Position numbers and translations under genes: made by a program
Origin: Chloroflexota bacterium
GTDB taxonomy: Bacteria; Chloroflexota; Limnocylindria; Limnocylindrales; CSP1-4
DNA: 23,957 bases
Reading direction: 5' to 3'
Assembly: GCA_017881985.1 (NCBI GenBank)
Contig: JADGQH010000009.1
Coordinates: 1-23,957 of the forward strand
Shown here: positions 9,656 through 18,656 of the stretch, piece after piece
Position numbering within the stretch: the stretch's first letter is position 1
How the letters are laid out: each line of letters begins with the position of its first letter
The notes under the pieces: generated by a model
The model's database searches: none
Seen by the model: only the letters and a program-made list of their open reading frames with translations
What the model was told of the DNA's origin: nothing

Positions 9656-11670
9656 TCGAGGCCGGCCGCGGCGACGAGCCAGAGCACGCCGCGGGCGGGC
9701 ACCACGATCGGCCGCGTTGCGAGGCGTCGCGAGCCGTCGAGCAGGTCAACGAGGATCCCGCTCGCCGGCTTCGGCAGCAGCGCCGGGTCCACCATCGCGT
9801 CGCGATCACCGAACCCGTGAAGGGCAATCAGCCAGCCGAGGGGGTGCTCGCGCACGAACCCGAACACGCTCTGGCCCAGGCCGTCGACGATCCGGAGCGG
9901 CGCCGCCGCAGAGAGTTGGGGCGTGCGCCGACGCGTCTCGATGAGCGCGCGGAGTCCGGCGAAGATGCGGCCCTCCACCGTGGCCGGCTGGTGGCGCCGG
10001 CCGGCGGCCACCCAGTCCATCCGGGGCCGGTGGAGCCACCGGTTGTCCGCCGCCTGGTCGGGCATGTCGAGGTAGCTGCGGTCGTTGAGCATGCCGATCT
10101 CGTCGCCCATGTAGAGGAGCGGGATGCCGTCCCAGCCGAGGATCAGGGCGTGGCCGAGCAGGATCCGTTCGATCGCCTTGGTGATCGCCTCGGGATCGGC
10201 GGCCTCGATCGCCGCCTCCAGGCCGGCAAGGCTCGCGAACGTGCCGCTGACCCGTTGGTCGCCGGTCTCCGGGTTCACCTGGAAGCCCTCGCCGCGCGCG
10301 AACGAGCCCGGAAACGCGCCGGTGTAGAAGGCGGACAGGAAGGCGCGATGTGCCGGACCGTCCCAGCCGACCGCGGCGGCATCGCTCTCGGTGACCGCCC
10401 AGCCGATGTCGTCGTGGCACCGGATGTAGGTCGCCCACGCCGTGTTGACGGGCTTGTGCGGGAACTCGCGCAGGACGTGCGTCATGAGCCGGGTGTCCCC
10501 GGCCGCGAGCGAGGACCAGAACTGGACCATGAGGCTGTTTTGGTAGGCCATGTCGGCGACTCGTCCGTGATGCCGGCCGAGGCCCAGGTAGTGCGCGAGC
10601 TGGTCCGGCCCGACGATCGCCTCGGCCTTGAAGATGACGGCCGGCGCCGCGATCCGGGCACACGCGCGGAGGGCCTGGAGCAGGTCGTGGACCTCGGGCT
10701 GGTTCTGGCAGTTCGTGCCGAGGCGCTTCCACATGAACGCCACGGCATCGAGCCGGAAGACGTCGACCCCCAGATTGGCGAGCGAGAGCAGGACATCGGT
10801 CATCTCGAGGAAGACCTCGGGATTCGACCAGTCCAGGTCCCACTGGTAGGAGTGGAACGTGGTCCAGGCCCAGCGGCCCCCCTTGATCCGCGTGAAGTTC
10901 CCCGGCGCGAATGTCGGGAAGACCTCGGGAAGGGTTGCCTCGAAACGGTCGGGCATCGTCCTGTCGGGATAGATCCTGTACATCGCCTCGGCCCACGGAT
11001 CGCCTGCGCGGGCGCGGCGGGCCCAGGCGTGCTCGGCCGCCGTGTGGTTCAGGACGAGATCGACGCAGACGCTGATGCCGCGATCCCGGAGGTGACCGCA
11101 GAGCTGCTCGAGGTCCGCGATCGTGCCGAGCGCGGGGTCCACGGCGCGGTAGTCCATGACTGCGTAGCCGCCGTCGTCCTCTCCCTCGCGGGCCTGGAGG
11201 AGCGGCATCAGGTGGACGTAGCGCACGCCGAGCTCGGCCAGGTAATCCAGGTGATCGGCGACGCCTGCGAGCGTCCCGGCGAATCGGTCGACGTAGAAGA
11301 CGTATCCGATCATCGACGGGTCGGTGAACCAGTCCGGCTTGAGGGTCCGGGCGAGGTCATGCCGCTTGAGCGGCTCGGTTCGCTCCCGATAGCGGTCCGC
11401 GAGGCGCTCGACCAGCCGATCGAGCGCGGAATCCCCGTCGGGGTGACCGCCGTACGGCGCCGCCCAGCCATCGAGCAGGTCGGGCCACCAGCGGTCCAGG
11501 CGCGCGATGAAGATGTCGATGTCGCGGACGGGCATCGACGCGAGCCGGGCCCGGGCGACGTTCGTGGCGCGACCCGCCGCCGCCCCCGATCGTGCGACCA
11601 GGGGCGGCAACGGGTGCGATGGGGACGAGCCGGGGGAGGAGTCCCGGGCCGTCGCCGAGGTTCTGGCCAT
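9652..11670 (-). CDS. ams: Amylosucrase (GH13 subfamily 4)
   Basis: A 672-residue enzyme closely resembling Neisseria polysaccharea amylosucrase as I recall it. Matching blocks include YVDRFAGTL, YLHLMPL-like YVHLMPLLQ, DDGGYAVMDYR, WTTFHSYQWDLDWSNPEVF, FRLDAVAF (nucleophile Asp308), IFKAEAIV (acid/base Glu350) and RCHDDIGW (Asp420). Asp in DDGGYAV and Arg in DNRWLHRP match the salt-bridge pair that closes the amylosucrase pocket. The reaction transfers glucose from sucrose to an alpha-1,4-glucan and releases fructose; sucrose hydrolase is a close relative and cannot be excluded. I chose the ATG at 11670, 23 bases after the permease stop, because the extra 45 residues keep a coding-like GC-rich third position; ATG 11535 is the alternative. 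It lies between the permeases and the alpha-glucosidase in one operon. Confidence 0.93.
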   Translation of the reverse strand: MARTSATARDSSPGSSPSHPLPPLVARSGAAAGRATNVARARLASMPVRDIDIFIARLDRWWPDLLDGWAAPYGGHPDGDSALDRLVERLADRYRERTEPLKRHDLARTLKPDWFTDPSMIGYVFYVDRFAGTLAGVADHLDYLAELGVRYVHLMPLLQAREGEDDGGYAVMDYRAVDPALGTIADLEQLCGHLRDRGISVCVDLVLNHTAAEHAWARRARAGDPWAEAMYRIYPDRTMPDRFEATLPEVFPTFAPGNFTRIKGGRWAWTTFHSYQWDLDWSNPEVFLEMTDVLLSLANLGVDVFRLDAVAFMWKRLGTNCQNQPEVHDLLQALRACARIAAPAVIFKAEAIVGPDQLAHYLGLGRHHGRVADMAYQNSLMVQFWSSLAAGDTRLMTHVLREFPHKPVNTAWATYIRCHDDIGWAVTESDAAAVGWDGPAHRAFLSAFYTGAFPGSFARGEGFQVNPETGDQRVSGTFASLAGLEAAIEAADPEAITKAIERILLGHALILGWDGIPLLYMGDEIGMLNDRSYLDMPDQAADNRWLHRPRMDWVAAGRRHQPATVEGRIFAGLRALIETRRRTPQLSAAAPLRIVDGLGQSVFGFVREHPLGWLIALHGFGDRDAMVDPALLPKPASGILVDLLDGSRRLATRPIVVPARGVLWLVAAAGLE

Positions 11671-11693
11671 CGCGTTCGACCGTGACGCGGCGC

Positions 11694-12539
11694 TCAGCCC
11701 TTCACGGAGCCGGCCATCATGCCGCGCACGAAGAAGCGTTGCAGCGCCAGGAAGACCGCGACCGGCACGAGCATCGAGACGAAGGCGCCGGCCGTGAGGA
11801 GCTGCCAGTCCTGGCCGCGCGACCCGACGATGTTCAGGAGGCGCGACGTCATGACGGCCACGTCCTTGTTCGTGCCCAGGAACGTCTGCGCGACGAGCAG
11901 GTCGTTCCAGACCCAGAGGAACTGGAAGATCGCGAACGAGGCGAGGGCCGGGGTGGAGAGCGGCAGGATCAACCGCGTGAAGGTCTGGAAATGAGACGCG
12001 CCATCGATGTATGCGGACTCCAGGATGTCCTTCGGCAGCTGGCTGATGTAGTTGTAGAGCAGGTAGGTGGCCAGGGCGAGACCGAAGCCGGCGTGCGCGA
12101 GCCAGATCGCGAGGAAGGTCCCGTTCAGGCTCACCGCGAGGTACGCCTTCAGGATCGGGATCAGCGAGATCTGGAGCGGCACGACGAGCAGCGCCACGAC
12201 CGTGATGAAGAGGATCTTCTTGCCCGGGAACGACATCCAGGCGAAGCCGTACGCGGCGAAAGCCGCGATCAGGATCGGGATGACCACGGCCGGGATCGTG
12301 ACCGCCAGCGTGTTGAGGAAGGCGGTGCCAAGTCCGTCGCCGCCGAAGATCACGTTGTTGTAGTTGTCCAGGCTGAAGCCGCCCGGATGCGTGAAGACGG
12401 TCCACCAGCCCGAATCCGAGATCGCGGCCTTCGTCCGGAAGGACGTGATGAACAGGCCGAGCGTCGGGATGGTCCAGATCGCGGCCAGCAGGATGACGGT
12501 TCCGTTGACGAGGATGAGCGACGTTCGAGAGGTTTTCAT
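11694..12539 (-). CDS. Alpha-glucoside ABC transporter permease (MalG/AglG type)
   Basis: A 281-residue integral membrane protein with six predicted transmembrane helices, the usual length for MalG-type permeases. The first helix covers about residues 8-30. The EAA loop that contacts the ATPase is ESAYIDGASHFQTF, around residue 190. The C-terminus is the family-standard FLALQRFFVRGMMAGSVKG. GAGGG lies seven bases before the ATG. It starts 10 bases after the MalF-type gene and pairs with it to form the channel. The same C-terminal sequence recurs as a remnant at 1632-1721. Confidence 0.95.
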   Translation of the reverse strand: MKTSRTSLILVNGTVILLAAIWTIPTLGLFITSFRTKAAISDSGWWTVFTHPGGFSLDNYNNVIFGGDGLGTAFLNTLAVTIPAVVIPILIAAFAAYGFAWMSFPGKKILFITVVALLVVPLQISLIPILKAYLAVSLNGTFLAIWLAHAGFGLALATYLLYNYISQLPKDILESAYIDGASHFQTFTRLILPLSTPALASFAIFQFLWVWNDLLVAQTFLGTNKDVAVMTSRLLNIVGSRGQDWQLLTAGAFVSMLVPVAVFLALQRFFVRGMMAGSVKG

Positions 12540-12549
12540 CGCATCGCCC

Positions 12550-13665
12550 TCACATGCCCCGGGAACGGAATTGGCGGAGGTTGTACCACATGACCGGTGT
12601 CACGGCGATCAGCAGGATGACCGCCAGGGCGGAGCCGCGTCCGTAGTCGAAGAACGTGAACATCTGCTTGTACTGGAGCGTCGCGATCACGTTCGTTCCG
12701 AAGTTGCCCCCGGTCATGGTCTGGACGATGTCGAAGATCTTCAGGGTGAGGATCGCGATCGTGGTTGCCACCGTCACGACGGTCGGCCAGACGGTCGGCA
12801 GGATGATGCGTCGGAAGATCTGCCACTCAGTGGCGCCGTCGATCCGGCCGGCCTCGAGCATCTCGTCGGGGACTCCCTTGAGGGCCGCCGACAGGATCAC
12901 CATCGCGAACCCGGCCTGCCCCCACACGAGGATGACGATGATGAAGAGGGTGTTCCACGGCTCCACCGTGAGCCATGACTGGGGCGCTATGCCGAATGAG
13001 CTGAGGACCCCGTTCAGCAGGCCGATCTGGGGCTGGCCCTCGGGCTGGAAGGAGAACACGAAGCGCCAGATGATCGCCGCCCCGACGAACGAGATGGCCA
13101 TCGGCAGGAAGATGAGGGTCTTGACCAGCCGGTCCAACTTCGAACGATCGGCCAGCACGGCGATCGCGAGGCCCAGGCCGGTGGAGAAGACCGTCCCGAG
13201 GACCAGCCACAGGACGTTGTTCCTGATGGCGGTCAGCATGTCCGGGTTGGTGAACGCATAGGCGTAGTTGTCGAGGCCGACGAACTTGCCGCCGGTGGCG
13301 TCACGGAAGCTGTTGTAGATCGTCAGGATCGCCGGCACCAGCAGGTAGAACGTGAGGATCGCGAGGGCCGGCCCCACGAAGACGAACGGGAGGACGCGGC
13401 CTCGCCACGTCCCTGGCAGCTTCTCGACGAGCCAGTTGGAGACGATATACAGCAGCCCCGTCCCGCCGACGCCCCAGACGATGGCGACCACGACGACGAC
13501 GATCTTCGGGGCCTGCGCATCCCGAAGGAAGAGGAACCCGGCCCAGAGGACCAGGAACGCGACCACGGGGACGACCAGGGAGATGACGACCCTTCCGACC
13601 CCGGTACCGACCGCCTGGACGACGCCACGTGGCGCGTCGTCGGTCACCAGCCTTGCCCCAGCCAT
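12550..13665 (-). CDS. Alpha-glucoside ABC transporter permease (MalF/AglF type)
   Basis: A 371-residue integral membrane protein with about eight hydrophobic helices. Two extra helices come before the six-helix core, which begins near VLPFVFVGPALAIL. The EAA loop EAGRIDGATEWQIF lies near residue 285. AGGAG sits five bases upstream of the ATG at 13665. Together with the MalG-type partner it would form the pore for the sugar bound by the lipoprotein encoded upstream. The 95-base gap before it contains the strong hairpin at 13718-13754. Confidence 0.95.
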   Translation of the reverse strand: MAGARLVTDDAPRGVVQAVGTGVGRVVISLVVPVVAFLVLWAGFLFLRDAQAPKIVVVVVAIVWGVGGTGLLYIVSNWLVEKLPGTWRGRVLPFVFVGPALAILTFYLLVPAILTIYNSFRDATGGKFVGLDNYAYAFTNPDMLTAIRNNVLWLVLGTVFSTGLGLAIAVLADRSKLDRLVKTLIFLPMAISFVGAAIIWRFVFSFQPEGQPQIGLLNGVLSSFGIAPQSWLTVEPWNTLFIIVILVWGQAGFAMVILSAALKGVPDEMLEAGRIDGATEWQIFRRIILPTVWPTVVTVATTIAILTLKIFDIVQTMTGGNFGTNVIATLQYKQMFTFFDYGRGSALAVILLIAVTPVMWYNLRQFRSRGM

Positions 13666-13717
13666 GTCTACTCCTATGCTGCGAGCGGATCACGGACCGG
13701 TCGACGGCCCAGGGTCG

Positions 13718-13754
13718 GCGCGGGTCGCCCGGCACTGCGCCGGGCGACCCGCGC
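13718..13754 (-). terminator. Perfect 16-bp intercistronic hairpin after the binding-protein gene
   Basis: A 16-base arm (13718-13733) is exactly complementary to 13739-13754 around a 5-base loop. It lies six bases past the binding-protein stop and 52 bases before the MalF-type start. There is no U-tract. In mal-type operons such structures protect the binding-protein mRNA 3' end or cut down read-through, so that the binding protein is made in excess. That role is inferred here. Confidence 0.7.
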
Positions 13755-13760
13755 GAGCTC

Positions 13761-15116
13761 CTACTTCGGCCAGCTGGCCTCGATGTTGTTCAGGGTCGTG
13801 TCGATGCTCTGCGCACCGTTCACGAGCTTGACGATCTCCGACCAGAAGCTGCCCGAGCCCACGGCCGCGGGCATCTGGTCCGAGCCGTCAAATCGAACGA
13901 AGGGGGCGGTGGTCAGCGTTGTCACGAACGCCTGATCGAGCTTGGACGAGTAGTTGTTGATGTCCTGGCCCTTGTACGGGAACAGGGCACCGCCGGTCTT
14001 CGACCACGACACGCCCGCCGCGGGGGTGGTCAGGTACTTGAGGAAGGCCCAGACCTCCGGACGGTCCGCGAACGCGACCGCCTGGTCGCCGCCGACCTCG
14101 GCCGGCGTCCCGAGCTGCGGGTCGATGGACGGGAGGTTGAAGACGCCGACCTGGTTGTCGAGGTCGGCCTTGATCGCGTCCGGGAAGAACGAGGTGATGA
14201 AGTTACCCTGGTTCGTGAACCAGCACTTCGGCGGGCTGTCGAAGGCAGCCTTCGGCGCCTCACCGAAATTCGTCTGAACGATGTAGGCCGGGCCGCCGAA
14301 GACGTCGGCCTTGTTGCCCCAGATGTCCATCATGTCCTGCACGGCCGTCTTCACAGTCGGGTCGTTGAACGGGATGGCGTGGCTGACCCACTTGTCGTAG
14401 CCGTCCTTGCCGACTGTCCGGAGCATGATCTCCTCGATCCAGTCGGTGGCCGGCCAGCCCGTCGCCGCGCCGCTCTCGATGCCGATGCACCAGGCCGGCG
14501 TGCCGTCCGCTGCCATCTTGGCCTCGAGCGTCTTGAGCTCGTCCCACGTGGTGGGGACGGAATAGCCCTTGGCCGCGAAGGCGACCTTGGGATAGAAGAC
14601 CAGGCCCTTCAGGTTGACCCGGTGGAACACGCCGTAGACCTTGCCGTCCTCGGCGGTGCCGATGGCCTTCCAGCCCTCGCCATAGTTCGCATCGATCGAG
14701 GCGAGGATGTCAGCGGGCAGCGGGAAGAGCTTGCCCTGCTTGGCATAGTTCTTCATCCCGCCCGGCTGCGGCAGGAGCGCGACGTCCGGCGGATTCCCGG
14801 CCTGGACCTGGACGTTCAGGTTCTGCTCGAAGGACTTGTCGCCGTTGTAGGTCACCGTGACGCCCGTGGCGTCCTCGAACGGCTTGACCGCTGCCTCGAA
14901 CGCGGTGGCCTCGGTGTCCACGAAGGCACCGCCGACGGTCACCGTCTTGCCCTTGAGGTCGCCGCTCGCCGCGGACGCGGCAGCGGATGCGGCGGCAGCC
15001 GATGCGGCGGGCGACGCCGCCGTTCCGCCGGTCGATGGAGCGGCCGTGCTCCCACCGCCGCAGGCCGCCAGCACGAGCGCGGCGACCGAGAGACCCGCGA
15101 ACAACCGTTGCTTCAT
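13761..15116 (-). CDS. Alpha-glucoside-binding lipoprotein of ABC transporter
   Basis: A 451-residue extracellular solute-binding protein, family 1. The ATG at 15116 is fixed by GGAGGAGGAG just upstream; an ATG 22 codons earlier lies on top of the operator. The signal peptide MKQRLFAGLSVAALVLAAC ends in a lipobox with Cys19, so the mature protein would be lipid-anchored outside the membrane. A Gly/Ala/Ser/Pro linker spans about residues 20-52. The body contains the WCIGIESGAATGWPATDW region, which I associate with AglE-type alpha-glucoside binders, and a C-terminal GSGSFWSEIVKLVNG segment. It captures the sugar and delivers it to the permease pair encoded downstream. Sucrose is the likely ligand because amylosucrase is in the same operon; maltose or trehalose are possible. 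Confidence 0.94.
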   Translation of the reverse strand: MKQRLFAGLSVAALVLAACGGGSTAAPSTGGTAASPAASAAAASAAASAASGDLKGKTVTVGGAFVDTEATAFEAAVKPFEDATGVTVTYNGDKSFEQNLNVQVQAGNPPDVALLPQPGGMKNYAKQGKLFPLPADILASIDANYGEGWKAIGTAEDGKVYGVFHRVNLKGLVFYPKVAFAAKGYSVPTTWDELKTLEAKMAADGTPAWCIGIESGAATGWPATDWIEEIMLRTVGKDGYDKWVSHAIPFNDPTVKTAVQDMMDIWGNKADVFGGPAYIVQTNFGEAPKAAFDSPPKCWFTNQGNFITSFFPDAIKADLDNQVGVFNLPSIDPQLGTPAEVGGDQAVAFADRPEVWAFLKYLTTPAAGVSWSKTGGALFPYKGQDINNYSSKLDQAFVTTLTTAPFVRFDGSDQMPAAVGSGSFWSEIVKLVNGAQSIDTTLNNIEASWPK

Positions 15117-15166
15117 ATGCTCCTCCTCCGTCGTCGACCGACGGGGTCGAACGATTCGCGAGATGC

Positions 15167-15182
15167 GTGGAACCGGTTCCAC
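15167..15182. promoter_or_regulatory. LacI-family operator at the sugar operon promoter
   Basis: GTGGAACCGGTTCCAC is a perfect 16-base palindrome with the central CG typical of LacI-family sites. It shares a 12-base core with the site at 16273-16284. If the TTGACA at 15217-15212 is the -35, the operator starts about at the transcription start, where a bound repressor would block the operon. Confidence 0.82.
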
Positions 15183-15211
15183 ATCCTCGCCGATGACACG
15201 GTATCAGGGCA

Positions 15212-15217
15212 TGTCAA
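15212..15217 (-). promoter_or_regulatory. Candidate -35 element of the sugar operon
   Basis: A perfect TTGACA on the minus strand, in the 130-base gap between lacI-type and binding-protein genes. No convincing -10 is seen 16-18 bases downstream (about 15194-15189), so the promoter may be weak or need help. Confidence 0.45.
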
Positions 15218-15246
15218 GTGCCCGGCGGGGCAGGGCGCGTCGCGGA

Positions 15247-16254
15247 TCAGACCGAAGGTGGGGCGGTCGAGCGCCGGACGACGAGGCTGATCGGCTGGAC
15301 CTCGCGGAGCACGCCCGGCGGCGTGCCGTGGATCATCCCGAGGAGCCGCTCGACGGCGCGCACTCCCGATTCGAACAGCGGTTGGCGGACGGTCGTGAGG
15401 CCCAGGTGGTCGGCGAGCTCGATGTCGTCGTAGCCGGTCACGGACAGGTCGCCGGGCACGTTCATCCCAAGCGCGTTGGCCGCCTCGAGGGCTCCCGCGG
15501 CCTGGGTGTCGCTCGCACACACGATCGCGGTCGGCGGCAGGCGCTGCGTCAGCATCCGCGTCGCGAGCTCCGTGGATCGGCGTGGTGAGTGGTCGCCGAT
15601 GGCAACGAGCGATGCCGGGATCGTGAGGCCGGCGGCTGTTATCTCCCGGCGGACGCCGGTCAGCCGCAGGCGACTCGAGGTGAACGCCAGGGGGATGCGG
15701 GGGATGTCGCCGATGAACCCGATCCGGCGATGGCCGAGTGCCAGGAGATGCCTGCTCGCGAGGCGCCCTCCCAGCACGTCGTCGGCGACGACCCGGGGCA
15801 GCGTGCGGTGATGGGCGTCGATCAGCACGACCGGGAGGTCGATCCTGCCGATCCGCTCGAGCTCGGTCTCGTGCGGCGAGAGCGAGATGATGATCAGGCC
15901 ATCGACGCGTTCCCGGCGAGGCAGGTCACGAAAGACCGCCTCGCGCCGTTCGACCGTCTCGACATTGAAGACGATCATGTCGTACCCGCCGCGGACGAGC
16001 GCGGCCTCGACGCCCCGAAGCCGCTCGACGGCCGATGGGCGGGTCAGGAACGGCAGGATCACGGCGATCGTCTGCGTCCGCCGGAGCGACAGGCGGCGTG
16101 CGGTCGGGTTCGGGACGAAGTCGAGCGCCGCGATGGCCTCGAGGACGCGTGATCGAGTCCGCGGATCCACGTTCGCGCGTTCGTTCAGGACGCGGCTCAC
16201 CGTGCCGCGGCCCACCCCCGCGAGCCGGGCCACGTCGCTGATCGTGACGCCCAA
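15247..16254 (-). CDS. LacI-family transcriptional repressor of the sugar operon
   Basis: A 335-residue regulator. Residues 3-22 (VTISDVARLAGVGRGTVSRV) form the LacI helix-turn-helix, followed by the hinge helix (NPTARRLSLRRT) and a periplasmic-binding-protein-like sensor domain ending near RRSTAPPSV. I prefer the TTG start at 16254, with AGAGGGG six bases upstream. The ATG at 16272 abuts the operator and would leave almost no leader from the -10 at 16291-16286. The hinge and the two GGAACCGGTTCC sites fit a classical repressor that controls the downstream transporter/amylosucrase operon and itself. The inducer is probably the imported alpha-glucoside or a product, unproven here. The 1026-base version from ATG adds six residues. 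Confidence 0.93.
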   Translation of the reverse strand: MGVTISDVARLAGVGRGTVSRVLNERANVDPRTRSRVLEAIAALDFVPNPTARRLSLRRTQTIAVILPFLTRPSAVERLRGVEAALVRGGYDMIVFNVETVERREAVFRDLPRRERVDGLIIISLSPHETELERIGRIDLPVVLIDAHHRTLPRVVADDVLGGRLASRHLLALGHRRIGFIGDIPRIPLAFTSSRLRLTGVRREITAAGLTIPASLVAIGDHSPRRSTELATRMLTQRLPPTAIVCASDTQAAGALEAANALGMNVPGDLSVTGYDDIELADHLGLTTVRQPLFESGVRAVERLLGMIHGTPPGVLREVQPISLVVRRSTAPPSV

Positions 16255-16272
16255 TCCATTCCCCTCTGGCAT

Positions 16273-16284
16273 GGAACCGGTTCC
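16273..16284. promoter_or_regulatory. LacI-family operator at the regulator's own promoter
   Basis: GGAACCGGTTCC, a perfect 12-base palindrome identical to the core of the site at 15167-15182. It begins one base after the candidate -10, so it covers the expected transcription start and implies autorepression. Confidence 0.8.
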
Positions 16285-16285
16285 G

Positions 16286-16291
16286 ATTGTA
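16286..16291 (-). promoter_or_regulatory. -10 element of the regulator gene
   Basis: TACAAT on the minus strand, one base upstream of the operator. It predicts a transcript start near 16279, inside the operator. No clear -35 is seen. Confidence 0.55.
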
Positions 16292-16422
16292 GCCCGCGAG
16301 GTGGCCCGGCGGTTGGACGGGTCCGGCGGGGGCGGCGCACCCTCATGCCCACAGGGTCACGCGATCGAGAGGCGTTCGATGGCAGCGCGGTGGAGCGTCC
16401 GCGTCTGCGCCCTGGGGGCGGG

Positions 16423-16442
16423 GCCGCCGCACCATCGGCGGC
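16423..16442. other. Small inverted repeat in the lacI-clpX gap
   Basis: GCCGCCG and CGGCGGC form a 7-bp stem with a 6-base loop. The 240 or so bases between the regulator promoter and the clpX terminator hold no convincing gene. This stem is the only structure there, and it may be chance in such GC-rich DNA. Confidence 0.3.
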
Positions 16443-16507
16443 GCTCACACGCGCATGGGGCGGAGCTGCCGCGATCGGCCAGGCGGCGCCCAGCGTTCGG
16501 CCGCGGC

Positions 16508-16532
16508 GCCCGCGGGAATGCTGCCCGCGGGC
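16508..16532 (-). terminator. Terminator-like hairpin after clpX
   Basis: Perfect 9-bp stem (GCCCGCGGG with CCCGCGGGC, 7-base loop) four bases past the clpX stop. It lacks a U-tract, as is common in GC-rich genomes. It probably ends the tig-clpP-clpX transcript. Confidence 0.6.
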
Positions 16533-16536
16533 CGTG

Positions 16537-17841
<1,305 letters not shown>

Positions 17842-17892
17842 CCCTGCCTGCTCTCCGTGTCGTCCGTCTTCGTGCGCGCCGCGCCGTCTGGT

Positions 17893-18576
17893 CTAGGCGC
17901 CCGTCGGCGCCGGCCCGTCCGGGTCGCCGTCGGCCTTCGCCGAACGCTCCACGCCCGGGCCGCTGGAGGCGGACGGGAGGCCCGGCGCCAGCGACTTCGG
18001 AACGGGTGCGTAGACAGCGTCGATGATGCCATACGCCTGGGCCTGCTCGGGACTCATGAAATAGTCCCGCTCGGTGTCCTTGACGATCTTCTCCACGGTC
18101 TGACCCGTGTGGTGCGCCAGCAGCTCGTGATTCGCCTTGACGAGGACTTCCATCTCCCGGACCTGGATGAAGACGTCCGGGGTGTTGCCGCGGAATCCGC
18201 CCGAGCCCTGGTGGATCATGATCCGGCTGTGCGGCAGCGCGTAGCGCTTGCCCGGGTGGCCCGCCGCGAGGAGGACGGCGGCCATGCTCGCGGCCATGCC
18301 CACGCAGATCGTGCTGACCGGCGCCCGCACCAGCTGCATCGTGTCGTAGATCGCGAGCCCCGCGGTGATCACGCCGCCCGGCGAGTTGACGTACAGGTTG
18401 ATGTCCTTCTCCGGGTCCTCGGAGTCGAGGAAGAGGAGCTGGGCGATGATCAGGTTCGCGACGTTGTCCTCGATCGCGTCGCCCAGGAAGATGATCCGCT
18501 CCTTGAGGAGCCGCGAGTAGATGTCGTACGCCCGCTCTCCGCGGCTCGACGTTTCGATGACCATCGGCACGAGCAT
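17893..18576 (-). CDS. clpP: ClpP, proteolytic subunit of Clp protease
   Basis: A 227-residue serine peptidase (S14) forming the barrel that degrades substrates supplied by ClpX. The triad is Ser97 (VGMAAS), His122 (RIMIH) and Asp171 (TERDYF). The ATG at 18576 (MLVPMVIET) is preceded by GGAGGG six bases away and matches the family N-terminus. A GTG at 18660 that overlaps the tig stop would add 28 unlikely residues. The last 30 or so residues are a Gly/Pro/Ser/Ala-rich tail, longer than usual and probably disordered. It lies 80 bases after tig. Confidence 0.97.
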   Translation of the reverse strand: MLVPMVIETSSRGERAYDIYSRLLKERIIFLGDAIEDNVANLIIAQLLFLDSEDPEKDINLYVNSPGGVITAGLAIYDTMQLVRAPVSTICVGMAASMAAVLLAAGHPGKRYALPHSRIMIHQGSGGFRGNTPDVFIQVREMEVLVKANHELLAHHTGQTVEKIVKDTERDYFMSPEQAQAYGIIDAVYAPVPKSLAPGLPSASSGPGVERSAKADGDPDGPAPTGA

Positions 18577-18656
18577 CTGGGTCCCTCCTGGAGAGGCGTC
18601 CTCGGCACCGCCGCGAGCGGCCGCCGTCGACGGCGTTGGAACGAACGGGTGATGGA

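Noticed and set aside
9817..11685. 622-codon plus-strand open frame opposite amylosucrase
   Set aside because: Shadow of a gene with an intact catalytic triad.
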